NCBI RefSeq assembly: GCF_024699945.1
Contig: NZ_JAJOMY010000001.1
Coordinates: forward strand, 2,108,001-2,172,000
Length of the DNA stretch: 64,000 bases
Reading direction: 5' to 3'
From: Phenylobacterium sp. J426
GTDB taxonomy: Bacteria > Pseudomonadota > Alphaproteobacteria > Caulobacterales > Caulobacteraceae
In this document: piece after piece, positions 36,485 to 45,856 of the stretch
Layout of the letters: each line of letters begins with the position of its first letter
Position numbering within the stretch: the first letter of the stretch is position 1
Notes under the pieces: model-generated
Databases searched by the model: none
What the model was told of the DNA's origin: nothing
The model's input: only the letters and a program-made list of their open reading frames with translations
Made by a program: the position numbers and the translations under genes

Positions 36485-37744
36485 TCCTCGTGTCTGGCCC
36501 TGGTCGCCGCCAGCCCTGCAAGGCTGAGGACGCCGGCCGCCACGAGATAGAGCCCAACGGGGGGCGAGGCCGCCACGGTCCGCCAGAGCCTGGGCGGCCA
36601 TCGGCGCCATCCCGCCGCCGATGATGCCGCCGACGTTGAAGGCGATCGAGGCGCCCGAGTAGCGGACGCGCGGCGGGAAGAGGCTGGGCAGATAGGCGCC
36701 GAGCGGACCGTACACGAAGCCCATGGTGAACAGCGCCAGCGACAGCCACAGCCAGATCAGCGCCAGCGAGCCTGACCCCATCATGCCCCCCATCGAGGCG
36801 CCGACGGCGACGGTCGCGACGCAGCCGGCGATCAGGACCCGGCGGGTGCTGGATTTGTCGGACCACCAGCCGGCGATGACGATGCCGAGCGCAAGGAAGA
36901 GGATGGCTCCCAGCTGGACGCCCAGGAACGCCTCGCGGCCGTAGCCGAGCGTCGAGACGCCGTATCCGAGGGCGAAAGCGGTCGCGAGATAGAAGATGGC
37001 GAAGCAGGCCACGACGGCGAAGGTGCCCCCGACGAGCGCCCCGGGGTGGCGTCGCACCACCTCGGCCATCGGAACGTGCGCGGGCGGCGCCTCGGCCAGC
37101 GCCTTCTGGAAGGCCGGCGTTTCGGTGAGCTTCAGGCGGATCCAGAGGCCCAGGATCACCAGCACCGCGCTGAACAGGAACGGCAGCCGCCAACCCCAGG
37201 CGCGGAAATCGTCGGCGTCGAGGAACAGGCCGAGCAGGAGGAACAGGCCGTTGGCGGCGATGAAGCCCACCGGCGCCCCAAGCTGCGGGAACATGCCGAA
37301 GCGGGCCCGCCAGCCGGGCGGCGCGTTCTCCACGGCCAGCAGGGCGGCCCCGCCCCATTCCCCGCCGAGACCGAAGCCCTGACCGAAGCGCAGCAGGCAC
37401 AGCAGCGCCGGCGCGATCCACCCGGCCACCGCATAGCTGGGCAGGAAGGCGATCAGCAGGGTGGAGACGCCCATCGTCAGCAGCGAGGCGACCAGCGTCG
37501 ACTTGCGGCCGATGCGGTCGCCGAAGTGGCCGAAGAAGGCCGCGCCCACAGGCCGGGCGAAGAACGCCACGGCGAAGGTGGCGTAGCTGCTCATCAGCTG
37601 GGCCGAGGGCGAGGCGGCCGGAAAGAAGAGGTGCGGGAACACAAGCGCCGCCGCCGTCGCGTAGATGTAGAAGTCGTAGAACTCCACCGCCGTGCCCACG
37701 AGGCTCGCGGTGAGGACGCGGCGCGTCGAGTTGCTGGCCGTCAC
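36481..37744 (-). pseudogene. MFS transporter (metabolite:H+ symporter family), frameshifted at the C-terminus
   Basis: The 12-TM metabolite:H+ symporter pattern is clear: TAVEFYDFYIYATAAALVF, a loop with FGHFGDRIGRKS, GFGLGGEWGGAALLAVENAP and the later RRVLIAGC...LPSLFPPRVRYSGASI. At the G6 36559-36564 (+ strand) the frame changes; removing one base gives PVGLYLVAAGVLSLAGLAATRARHED-stop at 36481, a normal 420-residue protein. Uncorrected, the frame runs for about 1000 residues through the opposite strand of two genes. GTG 37744 (with GGGGAG upstream) is chosen as the start. The restored stop overlaps the TauD stop. Confidence 0.82.
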
Positions 37745-37836
37745 GATCTGCTCCCCCTGTTGTCCCGGCTTCGCGCCCCCTGCGCGAGAGGTCAAGCCGC
37801 ATGGCCTGACGAGCCGCTTCCGGCTAGTTGAGGGTC

Positions 37837-38979
37837 ATGAGCGACGTCGAACCCTTCTACGCCATCTCCATCAGCGGTCTGGCCCAGAAGCTGAAGGCCG
37901 AGGGCCGCTCCATTATCCACATGGAGTTCGGCCAGCCGTCCACGGGCGCACCGAGAGCGGCCATCGAGCGGGCGCACGCTATCCTCGACGAGGAGGCGAT
38001 GGGTTACTGGGAAAGCGCGCCGCTGAAGGCGCGCATCTGCCGCCACTACGCCGAAACCTATGGCGTCGGCGTGGAGCCTTCCCAGATCACGCTCACCTGC
38101 GGCGCCTCGCCCGCCCTGGTGCTGGCGCTGTCGGCGACCTTCAGGCCCGGAGACGTCATCGCGATGGCGCGGCCGGGGTACGTCGCCTATCGGAACACCG
38201 TGCGGGCGCTGCGGATGACGGCGCTGGAGATCCCCTGCGGAGCCGATACGCGCTTCCAGCTGACCGCCGAGCAGTTGGCGGCGATCCAGCCGGCTCCGGC
38301 CGGGGTCATCATCGCCAGCCCCGCCAATCCGACCGGCACGGTGATCCCCGGCGACGAACTGGAGGCTATCGCGCACGTGTGCCGCGAGCGCGGCATCCGC
38401 ATCGTATCGGACGAGATCTACCACGGGCTCAGCTACGCCGAGCCGACGCGCTCGATGCTGGAGTTCGAGCCGACGGCGATCATCGTCAACAGCTTCTCCA
38501 AGTACTTCAGCATGGCCGGCTGGCGGCTGGGCTGGCTGGTCGTGCCGAAGGCCGAGGCCTCTCGCGCCGTGGCCTACATGGGCGCGCTGTTCCTGACCGC
38601 GCCGGCGCTCGCCCAGCACGCCGGCCTCGTGGCCATGGACTGCCGCGACGAGCTGGAGGGGCACGTCGCCACCTACCGCCGCAACCGCGAGCTGCTGCTG
38701 GCGGCGCTGCCGGAGCTCGGCCTGGGGGAGATCGCGCCGCCGGACGGCGCCTTCTACATCTGGGCCGACGTGGGCCAGCTCACCGACGACAGCCTGGGCT
38801 TCTGCAAAGAGCTCCTGCAGGACACTGGCGTCGCCACGGCGCCCGGCATCGACTTCGACCCTGTCGAGGGACGTCACTTCATCCGCATGAGCTTCGCGGT
38901 CTCGACGCCCGAGATCGAGGAGGCGATCCGCCGGATGGTCCCCTGGTTCGCGGCCAGGCGCGCGTCGGCGGCCGCGTAG
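37837..38979 (+). CDS. Pyridoxal-phosphate aminotransferase, class I/II
   Basis: This 380-residue fold-type I aminotransferase has ASPANPTGTVIP, SDEIYHGLSYAE (the PLP-contacting Asp/Tyr) and the Schiff-base lysine in NSFSKYFSMAGWRLGW. The final Arg in RHFIRMSFA binds the substrate carboxylate. It is related to aspartate and aromatic-type transaminases; the substrate cannot be told. Start ATG 37837 (MSDVEPFY) has GAGGG before it, while a TTG 9 bases upstream is less likely. It is divergent from the MFS gene. Confidence 0.9.
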   Translation: MSDVEPFYAISISGLAQKLKAEGRSIIHMEFGQPSTGAPRAAIERAHAILDEEAMGYWESAPLKARICRHYAETYGVGVEPSQITLTCGASPALVLALSATFRPGDVIAMARPGYVAYRNTVRALRMTALEIPCGADTRFQLTAEQLAAIQPAPAGVIIASPANPTGTVIPGDELEAIAHVCRERGIRIVSDEIYHGLSYAEPTRSMLEFEPTAIIVNSFSKYFSMAGWRLGWLVVPKAEASRAVAYMGALFLTAPALAQHAGLVAMDCRDELEGHVATYRRNRELLLAALPELGLGEIAPPDGAFYIWADVGQLTDDSLGFCKELLQDTGVATAPGIDFDPVEGRHFIRMSFAVSTPEIEEAIRRMVPWFAARRASAAA

Positions 38980-39105
38980 GCGCGCCGCCTCACACCGGCG
39001 GGGCGCGCGGCGAAGCGCCGCACCTCGTCCGAAACGATCGCAACTCGGCCTTAACGGGCGCGGCGCCTTGTCGGCGGATATCGCATCCCCGGAGTGAGTA
39101 GGTCA

Positions 39106-40605
39106 GTGAGCGACAAGTACGCGGTCCGCCAGAGGCTTGAGTTCATCGGGTTGGACAACGATGCGCGGGCGGCCTTGGCCCGCCTGAAGCCGTTCCTGGC
39201 CGACGCCGTCGGCCCGGCCCTGGACGGGTTCTACGGGAAGGTTCGCGCGACGCCCGAGGTGCGCCAGTTCTTCCGCGACGACGCCCACATCGCTGTGGCG
39301 CAGGGCGCTCAGTCGACCCATTGGACGCGCATCGCGGACGCCACCTTCGACGACGCTTACGTGCGCGGCGTGCGGACCATCGGCGAGACCCACGCCCGCA
39401 TTGGTCTCGAGCCTCGCTGGTACATCGGCGGTTACGCTTTGATCCTGGAACGCCTGCTCCAGGACCTGATCGAGACGCGCTGGGCGAAGCGCGGGCTGCT
39501 GAGCGGCCGAAAGGGCGGCGAAGACGTCGGCCACGAGGCCGGAGTCCTGGCCAAGGCTGTGCTGATGGACATGGACTTCGCGATCTCGATCTACCTGGAG
39601 GCTCTCGAGGCCAAGCGCGAGCAGCTCGAGGCGGAGCGCCAGGACGCCGAGCGGCGGCAATCGGAGCTGGTGGCCGCGCTCGCGGACGCGCTGGCCCGGG
39701 TGTCGGCCGGCGACCTTCGGGCGCGGATGGAGGTGGCGGTGGCGCCGGAGTTCGACGCCCTGAAGCGTGATTTCAACACCGCCATCGCAACGCTGGAGCA
39801 GGCGATCGGCGCCGCGTCGGCGGCTTCGGACGAGGTCACCAAGGGCGTGGGCGAGATCGGCCTGGCCGCCGACCAGCTCTCGCGCCGCACCGAGCAGCAG
39901 GCGGCAAGCCTCGAGCAAACGGCCGCAGCGCTCGAAGAGATCACCGTCGCCGTGCGCCGTAGCGCCGAGGGCGCTCAGGAGGCCACGCGCTTCGTTGCCG
40001 CCGCCAAGGCCGATGCGGACGCCTCCGCCGAGGTGGTGCGTCAGGCCGTCGGAGCGATGGACGAGATCGCCGGATCCTCTCGCCGGATCTCCGAGATCCT
40101 TGGGGTCATCGACGAGATCGCCTTCCAGACCAACCTCCTCGCGCTGAACGCGGGGGTCGAGGCCGCCCGGGCCGGCGACGCGGGCAAGGGATTCGCTGTC
40201 GTGGCCTCGGAAGTGCGGGCGCTGGCCCAGCGCTCGGCCGACGCCGCCAAGGAGATCGAGGCGCTCATCGGCGCCTCGACCCGTCAGGTGCAGACCGGCG
40301 TCCAACTGGTCGGCAAGACCGGCGAGGCGCTGTCGGCGATCGTCCAGCGGATCGGCGCCATTGACACCATCGTCGGAGAGTCGGCCGCCTCGGCCCAGGA
40401 GCAGGCCCGCGGACTGGGCGAGGTGAATATCGCCGTCAGCCAGCTGGATCAGATCACCCAGCAGAACGCTGCGATGGTGGAGGAGACCAGCGCCGCGACC
40501 CAGTCGCTCAGCGACCAGGCGGCCGGCCTCGCCGAGCGCATGGGCGGCTTCCGGGTGAGCGGGGCTCAGGCCGCGACCGAACGGCGGTTGAGGGCGGTGG
40601 CCTAG
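39106..40605 (+). CDS. Globin-coupled sensor methyl-accepting chemotaxis protein
   Basis: This 499-residue soluble receptor has no TM helix. An N-terminal sensor globin (about residues 12-165) carries the proximal-His segment [21 protein letters not shown], so it should bind heme and sense O2 or NO. A HAMP-like segment follows ([19 protein letters not shown]...[12 protein letters not shown]), then the MCP signalling domain with the hairpin tip [31 protein letters not shown]. No C-terminal CheR pentapeptide is visible. It starts at GTG 39106 or, with poorer spacing, GTG 39094. It converges with the acyl-CoA synthetase. Confidence 0.88.
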   Translation: MSDKYAVRQRLEFIGLDNDARAALARLKPFLADAVGPALDGFYGKVRATPEVRQFFRDDAHIAVAQGAQSTHWTRIADATFDDAYVRGVRTIGETHARIGLEPRWYIGGYALILERLLQDLIETRWAKRGLLSGRKGGEDVGHEAGVLAKAVLMDMDFAISIYLEALEAKREQLEAERQDAERRQSELVAALADALARVSAGDLRARMEVAVAPEFDALKRDFNTAIATLEQAIGAASAASDEVTKGVGEIGLAADQLSRRTEQQAASLEQTAAALEEITVAVRRSAEGAQEATRFVAAAKADADASAEVVRQAVGAMDEIAGSSRRISEILGVIDEIAFQTNLLALNAGVEAARAGDAGKGFAVVASEVRALAQRSADAAKEIEALIGASTRQVQTGVQLVGKTGEALSAIVQRIGAIDTIVGESAASAQEQARGLGEVNIAVSQLDQITQQNAAMVEETSAATQSLSDQAAGLAERMGGFRVSGAQAATERRLRAVA

Positions 40606-42137
40606 ATCCGCCGCTCCAGCCCCGCCCAGAACGGCTCGCGCAGCTTGCGTTTGAAGATCTTGCCGGAGTCCTCGCGAGGCAGGTCCGAGGCGAAGTCGAC
40701 CTGCTTGGGGACCTTGTAGCCGGCGACGCGGGCCCGCAGGTAGGCTTTCACACCGGCCTCGTCGAGGTTGAAGCCGGGCTGCGGCTGGACAACGGCGTAG
40801 ACGCCCTCGCCGAATTCCTCGTCGGGGATCCCGAACACGGCGCAGTCGGCGACGCCGGGCATCTTCAGGAGCTCGGCCTCGATCTCGGCGGGATAGATGT
40901 TCACCCCGCCCGAGATGATCATGTCCTTGGCCCGATCGCACAGGTAGAGGAAGCCATCCTTGTCGAAGGAGCCGATGTCGCCGGGCGCGATCAGGCCGGC
41001 CTTCTCGCTGGCCCGACGCTTGGCGTCGTCGCCATGGTAGGTGAAGTCGGCCATGCCGCGGATGCGGGCCACGACCTCGCCTACCTCCCCGGTGGGAAGG
41101 CTCTCGCCATCGGCGCCGATCACGCGCACGTCGGCCTCTGGCCAGGCCCGGCCGACCGTGCCCGGGTGCGCCAGCCACTCCTCGGAGGTGCAGAAGGTGA
41201 CCGCCGAAACCTCGGTCGAGCCGTAGTACTCGTTGATGACCGGTCCCCACCATTCGATCATCGCGCGCTTGATCGGCGGCGGGCAGGGCGCCGCGGCATG
41301 GACCACGAACTTCAGGGACGACAGGTCGTAGCGGGCCTTCACCTCGTCCGGCAGTTTCAGCAGCCTGTGGAACATGATGGGCACCATGTGCAGGTGCGTG
41401 ACGCGCTCGCGCTCGATGAGCTGCAGCAGGTCTTCCGGCTCGAACCGCGGCTGCAGGATGACGGTCGCGCCAAGGCGGGCCGCCGCCAGGCCGTAGGCGT
41501 TGGGGGCGGAGTGGTACATCGGCCCGGTCACGACGGTGACGATGTCCTGCGGTTCGCCGAAGCCCATGAAGCCGAACGCCCGGCCGATGATCGCGCCGGT
41601 GACCATGGCCTGTTCCGCTGTCGGCGGCGCTCGCCGCACGCCCTTGGGATGGCCGGTGGTGCCGGAGGTGTAGATCACGGAGCCGGGCGCCGCCGCGTCG
41701 TCCGCCGCCAACGGTGCGAATCCTTCGAGCCAGGCGCTCCAGTCGGTCATGCCCGGCGGCGTAGCGGCGGCGTCCATGCCGTAGGCCGCGGCGATCTCGG
41801 GCGGCGTGGCGACGACCAGCACCGGCACGCCTGGCGGCAAGGCTTCGCGGATCCCCGCGATGAGGTCGGCGTGGATGACGATGGCCCGGGCGCCGGAGTT
41901 CTCGAACAGATACCGCGCTTCGTCCGGCGTGTAGTGCCAGTTCACGGGCGTCGGATAGGCGCCGACGAGGCCCGCGGCGAAGCTCGCCTCGAAGAAGGGG
42001 AAGTCGTTGCGCAGGTAGAGCGCCACCAGGTCGCCGGGGCCGATGCCCAGGCTCGCCAAGCCAGCGGCGGCGCGCGCGGCCCGCTCGGAAACCGTGGCCA
42101 GGGAAAGCCGTCGCGATCCGCTGATCAGATCTCCCAT
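40602..42137 (-). CDS. AMP-binding acyl-CoA synthetase (FadD-like)
   Basis: This 511-residue ANL-superfamily enzyme has the P-loop-like [13 protein letters not shown], the [14 protein letters not shown] motif, [31 protein letters not shown] and the late catalytic lysine in [19 protein letters not shown]. It activates a carboxylic acid (fatty or aryl acid) as acyl-AMP and then the CoA thioester. The ATG is preceded by GGAGG. The chain-length preference is unknown and the neighbours give no clear pathway. Confidence 0.88.
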   Translation of the reverse strand: MGDLISGSRRLSLATVSERAARAAAGLASLGIGPGDLVALYLRNDFPFFEASFAAGLVGAYPTPVNWHYTPDEARYLFENSGARAIVIHADLIAGIREALPPGVPVLVVATPPEIAAAYGMDAAATPPGMTDWSAWLEGFAPLAADDAAAPGSVIYTSGTTGHPKGVRRAPPTAEQAMVTGAIIGRAFGFMGFGEPQDIVTVVTGPMYHSAPNAYGLAAARLGATVILQPRFEPEDLLQLIERERVTHLHMVPIMFHRLLKLPDEVKARYDLSSLKFVVHAAAPCPPPIKRAMIEWWGPVINEYYGSTEVSAVTFCTSEEWLAHPGTVGRAWPEADVRVIGADGESLPTGEVGEVVARIRGMADFTYHGDDAKRRASEKAGLIAPGDIGSFDKDGFLYLCDRAKDMIISGGVNIYPAEIEAELLKMPGVADCAVFGIPDEEFGEGVYAVVQPQPGFNLDEAGVKAYLRARVAGYKVPKQVDFASDLPREDSGKIFKRKLREPFWAGLERRI

Positions 42138-42238
42138 CGCATCCTCCGTCGGCGCTCCAAGGCCCCCCCGGGGCGCTCTGCGGCGCCTCCGGATGAGACC
42201 TTAGCCGAGCCCTGGCGAGCCGCCAGCCTGCCGCCGCG

Positions 42239-43099
42239 TCAGGCCTGGGTGACCGGCAGCCGCAGATAGACGTGGCCGCTGGGCGTGGGCGGCGGAAGGG
42301 CGCCGGCCCGGATGTTCACCTGCAGGGACGGCAGGATCAGGGTGGGCGCGGCCAGGGACGCGTCGCGCGCCTGCCGCATGGAGACGAATTCGGCCTCGTC
42401 GATCCCCTCGTGGACGTGGACGTTGCGCGCCCGCTCCTCGGCCACCGTGGTCTCCCAGCGATAGTCCTGGCGACCGGACGGCAGATAGTCGTGACCGACG
42501 AAGACGCGGGTCTCGGGCGGCAGCGCCAGGATCTTCTGGATCGACCGGTAGAGGGTCGCGGCGTCGCCGCCGGGGAAGTCCGCGCGGGCGGTGCCGTAGT
42601 CGGGCATGAAGAGCGTGTCGCCGACAAAGGCGGCGTCGCCGATCAGGTAGGTCACGCAGGCCGGTGTGTGGCCGGGCGTGTGCAGCACCGAGAGGGTGAG
42701 CTCGCCCAGGGGCAGCGTCTCGCCCTCGTCCATCAGGACGTCGAACACCCGGCCGTCGTCGCTGACGTCGTCGGCCTCGAAAACGGGGATGAAGGTCTTC
42801 TGCACCTCGCGGATGTGCGCGCCGATCACGACCTTCGCGCCGGTCGCCTTCCGGATGTAGTCGGCGGCGGAAAGGTGGTCGGCATGGGCATGGGTCTCGA
42901 GCACGTAGACCAGGTGCAGCCCCTGGTCGCGAACGGCCGCCAGCACCTGGTCTGCGGAAGCGGTCGAGAGCTTGGCGGCCTTGGGCTCGAAATCGAGGAC
43001 CGGGTCGATCACCGCGGCCGCGCGGGTCTGCGGGTCCCAGATCAGATGGGTGGCGGTGAAGGTCGCGGGATCGAAGAAGGTCTGAATGGTGGGACGCAT
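42239..43099 (-). CDS. blh: MBL-fold persulfide dioxygenase-like protein (Blh/ETHE1 type)
   Basis: This 286-residue metallo-beta-lactamase-fold enzyme has the THAHADHLSA metal motif, LHTPGHTPACVTY, FVGDTLF and VGHDYLPSGRQ, the pattern of Blh/ETHE1-type persulfide dioxygenases that oxidise glutathione persulfide to sulfite. The start ATG 43099 has AGGAGG upstream. It is divergent from the ArsR/BigR-type repressor and shares a palindromic operator with it, as in the Xylella and Agrobacterium bigR loci. The true substrate is by family, not shown. Confidence 0.86.
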   Translation of the reverse strand: MRPTIQTFFDPATFTATHLIWDPQTRAAAVIDPVLDFEPKAAKLSTASADQVLAAVRDQGLHLVYVLETHAHADHLSAADYIRKATGAKVVIGAHIREVQKTFIPVFEADDVSDDGRVFDVLMDEGETLPLGELTLSVLHTPGHTPACVTYLIGDAAFVGDTLFMPDYGTARADFPGGDAATLYRSIQKILALPPETRVFVGHDYLPSGRQDYRWETTVAEERARNVHVHEGIDEAEFVSMRQARDASLAAPTLILPSLQVNIRAGALPPPTPSGHVYLRLPVTQA

Positions 43100-43125
43100 C
43101 GGCAAGCCTCCTGCTTGTAGTGGGT

Positions 43126-43164
43126 ATATATGAGCACTTGCTAATTTAGCAATATCGCATATAT
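43126..43164. promoter_or_regulatory. BigR operator: nested palindrome in the divergent promoter region
   Basis: The inner TTGCTAATTTAGCAA (43138-43152) is a perfect 15-base palindrome about T43145. Around the same centre the arms ATATATG (43126-43132) and CATATAT (43158-43164) also match perfectly. It spans the whole space between the MBL and repressor genes and runs into the repressor's first ATG, so both promoters should be blocked by one bound dimer or pair. Confidence 0.75.
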
Positions 43165-43504
43165 GACCGGCATGTTCGATCTCACCCGTTTCGACATCAC
43201 CCGGTTCGAGGCCAGCGCCGCGGACGCCGCGAGGCTTCTGCGGGCGCTCGCCAACGAGCGGCGGCTGATGATCCTGTGCCAGCTCGTCGACCGCGAACAC
43301 TCAGTCGGCGAGCTGCAGCCCCTCGTGGGCCTGTCGCAATCCGCGCTCTCTCAGCACCTCGCGGTGCTGCGCGAGGACGGCGTCGTGGCGACCCGCCGCG
43401 AAGGGCAGACCATCTGGTACCGGATCGCCGATCCCGCCGCCCTCAAGGTGGTGGCGACGCTGGCCGAGATCTTCTGTCCCCCGGAGATGAAGGCGAAACC
43501 ATGA
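43163..43504 (+). CDS. bigR: ArsR-family persulfide-sensing repressor (BigR-like)
   Basis: This 113-residue winged-helix repressor has the ArsR helix-turn-helix (VGLSQSALSQHLAVLREDGVVATRREGQTIWYRI). Cys39 (LMILCQLV) and Cys105 (EIFCPPE) are 66 residues apart, the same separation as the redox pair of Xylella BigR, so disulfide- or tetrasulfide-based derepression is likely. The start is ATG 43163 or ATG 43172 (MFDLTR); the former overlaps the operator. It overlaps the rhodanese gene by 4 bases. Confidence 0.88.
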   Translation: MTGMFDLTRFDITRFEASAADAARLLRALANERRLMILCQLVDREHSVGELQPLVGLSQSALSQHLAVLREDGVVATRREGQTIWYRIADPAALKVVATLAEIFCPPEMKAKP

Positions 43505-44034
43505 GCGCCACCCTGATTTCCCTCAAACCACAGGACGTCGCCGCCCGCCTGAAGGGCGGCGGCGCGGTCCTCGTCGACATCCGCGAGGCGGACGAGTTCG
43601 CCCGCCGCCACGTGAAGGGCGCGCTGTCGCGGCCGCTGTCGGACTTCGAAGCCGCGCACCTGACGATCGAGCCCGGCCGCGACGTGGTGTTCACCTGCCG
43701 CTCGGGCATGCGCACAGCGGCCAACTGCGACCGCCTCGCCGCACGCGTGGACGGCCCGGCCTACGTCCTGGAGGGCGGCGTCGACGGCTGGGCCCGGGCG
43801 GGCCTGCCCCTCCAGGAGGATCGCAAGGCGCCGCTTGAGATCATGCGGCAGGTCCAGATCGCCGCCGGCTCACTGGTCCTGCTGGGCGTGATCCTGGGCT
43901 TCTCGGTCCATCCGGCGTTCTTCGGCCTCTCGGCCTTCGTGGGCGCGGGGCTGGCCTTCGCCGGCGCCACCGGCTTCTGCGGCATGGCCCGCCTGCTGGC
44001 GCTGGCGCCCTGGAACCGGCCGCGGACGGCGTAA
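43501..44034 (+). CDS. Rhodanese domain fused to DUF2892 membrane domain
   Basis: This 177-residue protein has an N-terminal rhodanese domain (about residues 8-105) with the active-site cysteine in FTCRSGMRT, followed by a DUF2892-type part with two TM helices (about 120-160, ending FCGMARLLALAPWNR). It transfers sulfane sulfur at the inner membrane. It overlaps bigR by 4 bases, and the TauE/SafE gene follows 4 bases later, so sulfur handling and export are in one operon. Confidence 0.88.
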   Translation: MSATLISLKPQDVAARLKGGGAVLVDIREADEFARRHVKGALSRPLSDFEAAHLTIEPGRDVVFTCRSGMRTAANCDRLAARVDGPAYVLEGGVDGWARAGLPLQEDRKAPLEIMRQVQIAAGSLVLLGVILGFSVHPAFFGLSAFVGAGLAFAGATGFCGMARLLALAPWNRPRTA

Positions 44035-44038
44035 GCCC

Positions 44039-44812
44039 ATGGACCCGCTCGCCGGACTGTTGGCCGTGCTCAGCGGTGCGCTCGTCGGCCTCCTGCTCAC
44101 GGTCTTCGGCGGCGGCGGCTCCGTGCTGGCCACGCCGCTGCTGATCTATCTGGTGGGCGTGCGCGATCCGCACGTGGCCATCGGCACCTCGGCCGCGGCG
44201 GTCGCCGTCAACGCGCTGATGGGCCTTTCGGCCCAGGCGCGGGCCGGCCGCGTGAAGTGGCCGTGCGCGATCACCTTCGGCCTTGCGGGCCTCGCCGGCT
44301 CGCTGACCGGGGCGCATCTCGCCAAGCAGATGGACGGCCAGGCCCTGCTGGCGTGGTTCGCCCTGGCGATGGCGCTGGTCGGCGGCTCGATGCTGCTGCC
44401 CAAGCGGGGCGAGGGCGATCCGGCGGTGCGGCTCAATCCCCGGCTCGTCGCGCGGCTGGCCCCGGCGGGGCTGGTCACGGGGCTCGCCGCCGGCTTCTTC
44501 GGCATCGGCGGCGGCTTCCTGATCGTGCCGGGCCTGATGGCCGCCACAGGCATGACCCTGGCCCACGCGGCCGCGTCGTCCCTGGTGTCGGTGACCCTGT
44601 TCGGCGCTGCGACGAGCGCCAGCTACGCCGCGTCGGGCCTGGTGAACTGGCCGGTGTTCGCCGCCCTGGTGGCCGGCGGCGGGGCGGGCGCCCTGGCCGG
44701 CGCCCCGATCGCGCGCCGCCTCGTTTCGCGCGCCGAGGTGGCGCGGCGCATCTTCGCCCTGATGGTGATCACCACCGCCGCCTATGTCGCCTGGCGAGCC
44801 CTGGGGGCCTAG
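44039..44812 (+). CDS. TauE/SafE family sulfite exporter
   Basis: This 257-residue protein has about eight TM helices in two repeats, each with the family's glycine-rich turn: FGGGGSVLATPLLIYLVGV at the N-terminus and FFGIGGGFLIVPGLMAATG in the second half. TauE/SafE proteins export sulfite or sulfoacetate; here removal of sulfite made by the MBL dioxygenase is the likely role. It is last in bigR-rhodanese-tauE and converges with the J-domain gene, sharing 4 bases. Confidence 0.87.
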   Translation: MDPLAGLLAVLSGALVGLLLTVFGGGGSVLATPLLIYLVGVRDPHVAIGTSAAAVAVNALMGLSAQARAGRVKWPCAITFGLAGLAGSLTGAHLAKQMDGQALLAWFALAMALVGGSMLLPKRGEGDPAVRLNPRLVARLAPAGLVTGLAAGFFGIGGGFLIVPGLMAATGMTLAHAAASSLVSVTLFGAATSASYAASGLVNWPVFAALVAGGGAGALAGAPIARRLVSRAEVARRIFALMVITTAAYVAWRALGA

Positions 44813-45465
44813 ACCATGCCGGCCTTGCGCAGCGCCTGGTAGGCTTTGATCACGCGCTGCAGCTTCTGCTCGCCCGACCGGTCGCCATGGTTGGCGTCGG
44901 GGTGCAGGCGCCGGACCAGCTCGGTGTAGCGGGCGCGGATCTTGGCGCCGTCGGCGCTCTCCTCCAGGTCGAGGTCGGCCAGCGCATTGCGCTCGATCTT
45001 GCCGAGGTGGCGGCCTTCGGGCTCCGGCGTCCGGCCGTGCCGGGCGTGGCCGCCGAACAGCTCATGATAGTCCTTGAAGCCGCCTTTTCCGGCCTGGAAC
45101 TTGTGGGTGAAGGAGGCCGCCTCGCGCGACATCCGGCCCGCCTTCATCTCCCAGGTCGGGCGGCCGCCGGTCTTGAGCTCGTCCTCCTGCCGGCGGCGGA
45201 TCTCCTCCTCGGACAGGCCGGCGAAGAAGTTCCAGTTGCGATTGTACTCGGCCGCGTGCGGTTGGCAGAACCAGTAGTGCTCGTTGAGCATCTCCCGCGA
45301 CTTGGGCGCGCGCGCCGTCGCCGCCTGGCGGCAGCCGGGATGGTCGCACGCCCGCTCCCCGGGCTTCAGCGCGTGCACGTCCTCGCTCCGCCGATCCTCC
45401 TCCTTGGAGGGCGGGCGAACGCGGATGTCGACGAACTTGGGCTTGTATTGAAACGCGCCGGGCAT
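44809..45465 (-). CDS. J-domain (DnaJ-class) protein
   Basis: This 218-residue protein has a J domain at the C-terminus: the HPD tripeptide is in LVRRLHPDANHGD, with the QRVIKAYQALRK helix IV after it. The N-terminal half (FVDIRVRPPSKEEDRRS, CDHPGCRQAATARAPKSR, EHYWFCQPHAAEYNRNWNFF) includes a CDHPGC/CQPH Cys-His set suggesting a metal site. It is a cochaperone for DnaK by family. MPGAFQYKP at 45465 is taken as the start. It is divergent from bolA, a common alphaproteobacterial pairing. Confidence 0.83.
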   Translation of the reverse strand: MPGAFQYKPKFVDIRVRPPSKEEDRRSEDVHALKPGERACDHPGCRQAATARAPKSREMLNEHYWFCQPHAAEYNRNWNFFAGLSEEEIRRRQEDELKTGGRPTWEMKAGRMSREAASFTHKFQAGKGGFKDYHELFGGHARHGRTPEPEGRHLGKIERNALADLDLEESADGAKIRARYTELVRRLHPDANHGDRSGEQKLQRVIKAYQALRKAGMV

Positions 45466-45517
45466 GGGCCAAGTATGGGGGCCAAACACATCCCTTCAAG
45501 AATTGAACCGCAGGCTG

Positions 45518-45789
45518 ATGGGCGCCATAATCGAGGCCATCCGAAACAAGCTGACCGCCGCGTTCGAGCCCACCCGGCTCGAGGTCGAGGACGACTCTGC
45601 GCGCCACCATGGCCACGCCGGAGCGCGTCCGGGGGCGAGAGCCACTTCAACGTGACCATCGTATCGGCGGCCTTCGCCGGGACGTCGCGGGTGGCCCGCC
45701 AGCGGCTGGTCCACCAGGCGCTGCGCGACGAACTCGCGGGTCCCGTGCATGCCCTCTCCGTGAAGGCTCTGGCGCCCGGCGAGGGATAG
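45518..45789 (+). pseudogene. bolA: BolA family protein, frameshifted
   Basis: The frame from ATG 45518 encodes IIEAIRNKLTAAFEPTRLEVEDDSARHHGHAGAR. The rest of BolA (GESHFNVTIVS, FAGTSRVARQRLVHQALRDEL, VHALSVKAL) continues in another frame to the stop at 45789. Adding one G to the G5 at 45631-45635 restores a 90-residue protein with the FNVxIVS and RxRxVHxAL motifs. BolA works with monothiol glutaredoxins in iron-sulfur and iron signalling. It is divergent from the J-domain gene. Confidence 0.82.
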
Positions 45790-45856
45790 GCGCCACACTG
45801 GCCCTCAAGAGCCGCCGCCGAGGACAACGGGCGTGGGGCCAGGCCAGGAGGGGCGC

